Source of the DNA: Ferrovibrio sp046297895
GTDB lineage: Bacteria > Pseudomonadota > Alphaproteobacteria > Ferrovibrionales > Ferrovibrionaceae
DNA: 64,000 nt
Direction of reading: 5' to 3'
Assembly: GCF_046297895.1 (NCBI RefSeq)
Contig: NZ_JBKBHC010000007.1
Span: 62,001-126,000 of the forward strand
How positions within the stretch are numbered: position 1 is the stretch's first letter; each line of letters starts with the position of its first letter. Shown here piece after piece: positions 60,413 through 64,000 of this stretch. The notes under the pieces were generated by a model. The model ran no database searches. It saw only the letters and a program-made list of their open reading frames with translations, and had not been told where the DNA came from. Both the position numbers and the translations under genes were made by a program.

Positions 60413-61402
60413 TCAGTCGAGCGCCAGCCAGTGCAGGCTGAACAGGTCATCCGGATCGGTCCACACTGCGGCGGGGCGGAAGCCGGCCTGCTCCGCCAGT
60501 CTGTGGAAACCGCCCAGGGTGTATTTGTAGGAATTCTCGGTATGGATGGATTCGCCGGCGGCGAAATCGTAGCGCCGGCCGCCGATGCGCACGCTCTGCG
60601 CCGCCAGACTGACCAGGTGCATTTCGATGCGCCGGCGCTGCGGCTGGTAGAAGGCGTAATGGGCAAAGCGTTCGAGCACGAAATCGCCGCCGAGCTCGCG
60701 GTTGATGCGCCGAAGCAGGTTGAGGTTGAAGGCGGCCGTCACGCCGGCGGCATCGTTGTAGGCGGCATGCAGCAGCCCGGGCTCTTTCACCAGGTCGACG
60801 CCGATCAGCAGGCCGCCGTTGCCCGTGTTGCCTTCGCCCAGCATGCGGGCCGCGCTGCGCAGGAAGCCCAGCGCTTCCTCGGGCGTGAAATTGCCGATTG
60901 TCGAGCCGGGAAAAAAGCCGGCCCGGCCGCGCGAACCGGGCAGGCGCGCGGGCAGAACCAGGTCGGGCGCGGTGAAATCGCCAGCCATCACGCGCACCCG
61001 CAGGCCGGGATGGTCGCGCATCAGGGCCGCCGCCGCGTCGCTTAAATGCGCACCGGAAATGTCGATGGGCAGGAAGCCGCGCGGCCTGTCCAGCGCATCC
61101 AGCAGCAGGCGGATCTTCACCAGCGCGCCTGCGCCGAATTCGACGATCTCGGCCTCGGGCCCGATCAGTCCGGCCATCTCGCGGCCATGGCGGCGCAACA
61201 GCCCGATCTCGGTGCGCGTCGGATAGTATTCCGGCAGCATGCAGATCTGCTCGAAGAGTTCCGAGCCGCGCCGGTCGTAGAAGTATTTCGCCGGCAGGCT
61301 TTTCCGTGCAGCCGACAGGCCGGCCTGCACATCGGCGGCAAAAGCGCGGAGGGCTGGATCGGGCGGCGCCGGCTCGCGGCGTTGCAGGATGATATGGTTC
61401 AT
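60413..61402 (-). CDS. egtD: L-histidine N-alpha-methyltransferase EgtD
   Basis: A 329-residue SAM-dependent enzyme trimethylating histidine to hercynine, the first step of ergothioneine synthesis. Features: KYFYDRRGSELFEQICMLPE, the SAM loop EIVEFGAGALVKIRLLLDAL, FFPGSTIGNF and LLIGVDLVKEPG, and the histidine-site ending AFYQPQRRRIEMHLVS. The ATG overlaps the egtB stop by 4 bases. No egtA, egtC or egtE is adjacent. Confidence 0.94.
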   Translation of the reverse strand: MNHIILQRREPAPPDPALRAFAADVQAGLSAARKSLPAKYFYDRRGSELFEQICMLPEYYPTRTEIGLLRRHGREMAGLIGPEAEIVEFGAGALVKIRLLLDALDRPRGFLPIDISGAHLSDAAAALMRDHPGLRVRVMAGDFTAPDLVLPARLPGSRGRAGFFPGSTIGNFTPEEALGFLRSAARMLGEGNTGNGGLLIGVDLVKEPGLLHAAYNDAAGVTAAFNLNLLRRINRELGGDFVLERFAHYAFYQPQRRRIEMHLVSLAAQSVRIGGRRYDFAAGESIHTENSYKYTLGGFHRLAEQAGFRPAAVWTDPDDLFSLHWLALD

Positions 61403-62733
61403 AGATCCTCCGCCAGCCGGATGCCGGAAAACTGCCAGCGCGCCGCCGGCGGGAAGAAATTGCGGTAGCTGGGCCGGATATGGCCATGCGGCGTGGCGCA
61501 GGAGCCGCCGCGCAGCACGATCTGCCCTACCATGAACTTGCCGTTATATTCGCCGATGGCGCCGGCCGCCGGTTTGAAGCCGGGATAGGGCTCGTAGCCC
61601 GAACGTGTCCATTCCCACACCTCGCCGTAACCGCGCAGCTTTGCATCGCCACCATCCAGCAGGGCACGCGGATGGGGATGCTGGCGGTCGAGGAAACCGC
61701 CGGTGTGTTCGGCACGGCCCGAAACCGCGGCATGTTCCCATTCGGCCTCGGTCGGCAGGCGCTTGCCGGCCCAGGCGGCGTAGGCGGCGGCCTCGTAGAA
61801 CGAGACATGGCAGACCGGTTCGGCCGGATCGACGGCGCGCCGGCCGAGCAGGGTGAAGACCTGCCAGCTGTCGCGATGGGGATCGCGCGACCAGTAGAGC
61901 GGTGCCTGCCAGCCCTCGCGCTGCGCCATCGCCCAGCCATCGGACAGCCAGAAGTCCGGCCGCTCGTAGCCGCCATCGGCCATGAACTCGAGATACTCGC
62001 CGCAGGTGACCGGCCGCGTCGCCAGCCGGAAGGGATGCAGCAGCACGCGATGGCGCGGGCCTTCGTTGTCGAAGGCAAAATCCCCGCTGGTTTGACCGGG
62101 GCCGTCATGGCCGATCTCGGCGATGCCGCCTTCGAAATCGAGAAATTCCATCGGCGGCGGATCGTGCCGCGTGAAACCCGGCGGCGGCTGATAGGTCGGC
62201 GCGAAGGGATGTCTCGAGAAGGCGTGCTTGATGTCGGTGAGCAGCAGTTCCTGATGCTGTTGCTCATGCGCCAGGCCCAGCGCGATCAGCGGCGCGAGCG
62301 TGACCAGCAGGGCATCGTCGGCGCAGTCCAGCAGGTCGGTCATCGCCACATCGACATAATGGCGATATTGCGTGACGGTGGCGGCCGTGGGCCGGCTGAT
62401 CAGACCGCGTTCGGGGCGGGGGTGGCGCGCGCCGATCGCCTCGTAATAGGAATTGAACAGATAACTGAAATGTTCGTCGAAGGCGCAGTAGCCCGGCTTG
62501 TGCGGCTGCAGGATGAAGGTTTCGAAAAACCAGGTGACATGGGCGCGATGCCACTTGGTCGGGCTGGCATCGGGCATCGACTGCAGCTGCTGGTCTTCCG
62601 GCGACAGCGGCGCGGCCAGCGCTTCGGTCAGTCCGCGCACGGTGTTATAGGACGCCAGCAGCGCGGCGCGCGCGGATTGGCGCCGCGTGCCGCCGCCGTC
62701 GAAGCCGGCCTCGATGGTGAGGGCTGCACTCAT
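61399..62733 (-). CDS. egtB: ergothioneine biosynthesis protein EgtB (sulfoxide synthase)
   Basis: A 444-residue mononuclear iron enzyme. The N-terminal DinB-like half holds HX3HXE (HEQQHQE, residues 156-162) with a further His at 62 in WHRAHVTWFFE, the likely iron ligands. The C-terminal FGE-sulfatase domain has RLPTEAEWEHAAVSGR and ILRGGS-type VLRGGSCATPHGHIRPSYRN. It couples hercynine with a sulfur donor and O2. The ATG at 62733 has GGGGAG upstream; an earlier ATG at 62778 gives a basic extension. The minimal egtB-egtD pair is seen in many proteobacteria. Confidence 0.93.
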   Translation of the reverse strand: MSAALTIEAGFDGGGTRRQSARAALLASYNTVRGLTEALAAPLSPEDQQLQSMPDASPTKWHRAHVTWFFETFILQPHKPGYCAFDEHFSYLFNSYYEAIGARHPRPERGLISRPTAATVTQYRHYVDVAMTDLLDCADDALLVTLAPLIALGLAHEQQHQELLLTDIKHAFSRHPFAPTYQPPPGFTRHDPPPMEFLDFEGGIAEIGHDGPGQTSGDFAFDNEGPRHRVLLHPFRLATRPVTCGEYLEFMADGGYERPDFWLSDGWAMAQREGWQAPLYWSRDPHRDSWQVFTLLGRRAVDPAEPVCHVSFYEAAAYAAWAGKRLPTEAEWEHAAVSGRAEHTGGFLDRQHPHPRALLDGGDAKLRGYGEVWEWTRSGYEPYPGFKPAAGAIGEYNGKFMVGQIVLRGGSCATPHGHIRPSYRNFFPPAARWQFSGIRLAEDL

Positions 62734-62978
62734 CGCTCGTTCTGCTCCCCTGCGGCGCCGCGATAATTCTTGATTCAATACTGAGAATTCAACGACTTGC
62801 TGCGGCTATGGTTCCGGCATGGTGAAAAGCATGCCCGATATCAAGAAATGATCCCTCGGCGGTGCGGCCCGCTCTTTTGCTCTTTCGGTCAGATAGCTAG
62901 CCTACGCCACAGGGCAAGGCGAAAATGTGACGGAACCGACATTTTCTGTCCGCCCGGCAAAAGAGGTCGGGAGGAACC

Positions 62979-64000
62979 ATGACAAAAATGGCAGCAGCGC
63001 TGGTCAGCCGCGCCACCGAACTTGCAGCGTCTTTCCGCCAGCGCAGCGCCGAAATCGAGCAGGCGCGCTATCTGCCCAATGATATCGCTGCTGCCATGGC
63101 GCAGGCCGGACTGTATCGCGCGGCGCTGCCGCCCGATTGCGGCGGCGCCGGAGTCGATCCCGCCACCTTGCTTGACCTGATCGAGACGATTGCCGGCGGC
63201 GATGCGGCGGCCGGCTGGTGCCTGATGATCGGCGCGACCGCGGCGATTTCCGCCGGGCGCCTGCCGGACAAGGTGGTGCGCGAGATATTCGCCGATCCGC
63301 TCACCGTCACCGCAGGCGTGTTTGCGCCGATGGGTCGCGCTCTGCCGGAAGACGGCCATTGGCGCGTGCGCGGCTGCTGGGGCTGGGGCAGCGGCACGCG
63401 CAACGCGCACTGGATTTTTGCCGGCTGCCTGCTGATGGATGGTCCACCCGATGCCGAGGGCCGGCCGACGCCGCGCCGCCTGCCCAACGGCCAGCCCGAC
63501 GTGACCATGATGATCCTGCCGGCGAAGGACGTGATCTTCCACGATACCTGGCAGGCCATGGGCCTGTGCGGCACCGGCAGCGGCGATTTCGAGGTGCGCG
63601 ATCTGCTGATTCCGCACGATCACGCCGTGTCGCTGTTTTCCAGCCCGGTGCTGCGGCCCGGCGTCTGCTTCGCCTTCCCCGTCTTTGCCCTGCTCGGACT
63701 GGGCATCGCCGCGGTGGCCTTAGGGATCGCCGGGGGCGCGCTGCGCGATTTCGCCGCGCTGGCCGGCGCGAAAACGCCGCAGGGTTCCAGCCGCCGCCTG
63801 GCCGAACGCGCCACCGTGCAGGCCGAGTTCGCCCAGGCCGAGGCATCCGTGCTGGCGGCGCGCAGTCATCTGCATGCCATGGCGGAGGCGGCGATGGCCG
63901 AACTGGGTGAGGCGAAACCCGGCAGCACCGTATCGCTGCAGCGGCGCGTGGCTTTGCGCCAGGCGGCGACGCATGCGGCGCATGCCAGCGCCGATGCCGT
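62979..64000 (+). CDS. acyl-CoA dehydrogenase-like flavoprotein, partial (runs off the window)
   Basis: At least 340 residues, open at the right edge. Start ATG at 62979 with GGAGG 5-9 bases upstream. The sequence matches the acyl-CoA dehydrogenase superfamily, of the HsaA/DszC-like flavin-dependent monooxygenase type: ARYLPNDIAAAMAQAGLYRA, then AAGWCLMIGATAA, the beta-domain DTWQAMGLCGTGSGDFEVRD and a helical C-terminal domain that is cut off. It is divergent from egtB with a 245-base gap. Substrate unknown. Confidence 0.88.
   Translation, partial: MTKMAAALVSRATELAASFRQRSAEIEQARYLPNDIAAAMAQAGLYRAALPPDCGGAGVDPATLLDLIETIAGGDAAAGWCLMIGATAAISAGRLPDKVVREIFADPLTVTAGVFAPMGRALPEDGHWRVRGCWGWGSGTRNAHWIFAGCLLMDGPPDAEGRPTPRRLPNGQPDVTMMILPAKDVIFHDTWQAMGLCGTGSGDFEVRDLLIPHDHAVSLFSSPVLRPGVCFAFPVFALLGLGIAAVALGIAGGALRDFAALAGAKTPQGSSRRLAERATVQAEFAQAEASVLAARSHLHAMAEAAMAELGEAKPGSTVSLQRRVALRQAATHAAHASADA

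Overview
The window reads as a chromosomal segment of a GC-rich (roughly 65%) alphaproteobacterium, most likely a member of the Rhodospirillales or a close relative. The pointers are: a his block carrying a DUF2628 gene, next to hslVU; the dnaQ-coaE-aroE-maf-DUF299 run facing hemE; secB beside a Tim44-like protein and MltA; several PAS_5 proteins, a family typical of alphaproteobacteria; and a minimal egtB/egtD pair. Genus cannot be told from sequence reading alone. No insertion sequence, prophage or CRISPR array was seen. Most of the window is dense with genes, often joined by 4-base ATGA/GTGA overlaps.

Layout. 1-5.6 kb: a minus-strand cluster (acyl-CoA dehydrogenase-like flavoprotein, OsmC-like protein, and an ABC importer of the nitrate/sulfonate type) with a divergent TetR regulator. 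5.6-8.6 kb: hisB-DUF2628-hisH-GNAT-hisA, ending without hisF. 8.8-15 kb: an orphan gene, a large chemoreceptor with an unusual leader, an XRE regulator, and two tail-to-tail unknown genes of lower GC. 15.1-17 kb: hslV-hslU. 17-20.3 kb: TonB-dependent siderophore receptor plus PepSY membrane protein. 20.4-24.4 kb: SDR, XRE regulator, periplasmic binding protein, DUF2817 peptidase, CmcI-like methyltransferase. 24.4-31.6 kb: smr, lutC-lutB-lutA, GntR regulator and a three-gene TRAP transporter, together a probable lactate or hydroxy-acid uptake and oxidation locus. 31.7-33.8 kb: GntR-SDR and a GNAT.

33.9-46.97 kb is a core region: tandem PAS_5 genes, mltA, tim44-like gene, secB, a third PAS_5 gene, then dnaQ-coaE-aroE-maf-ppsR on the minus strand facing hemE-hemH-hemJ on the plus strand. 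The 406-base gap between ppsR (DUF299) and hemE holds seven DnaA-box-like 9-mers, a 20-base pure A/T tract and three GANTC sites. This is the gene neighbourhood of the Caulobacter chromosomal origin, so I propose it as oriC. It is the most notable item in the window.

47-64 kb: an RND efflux pair, a class III adenylate/guanylate cyclase, a DUF2332 gene, tRNA-Leu(TAA), then a PadR-DUF3861-HlyD-RbbA-YhhJ-like efflux cluster whose promoter carries a 12-base palindrome, then egtB-egtD (ergothioneine synthesis) and a second acyl-CoA dehydrogenase-like gene that runs off the right edge.
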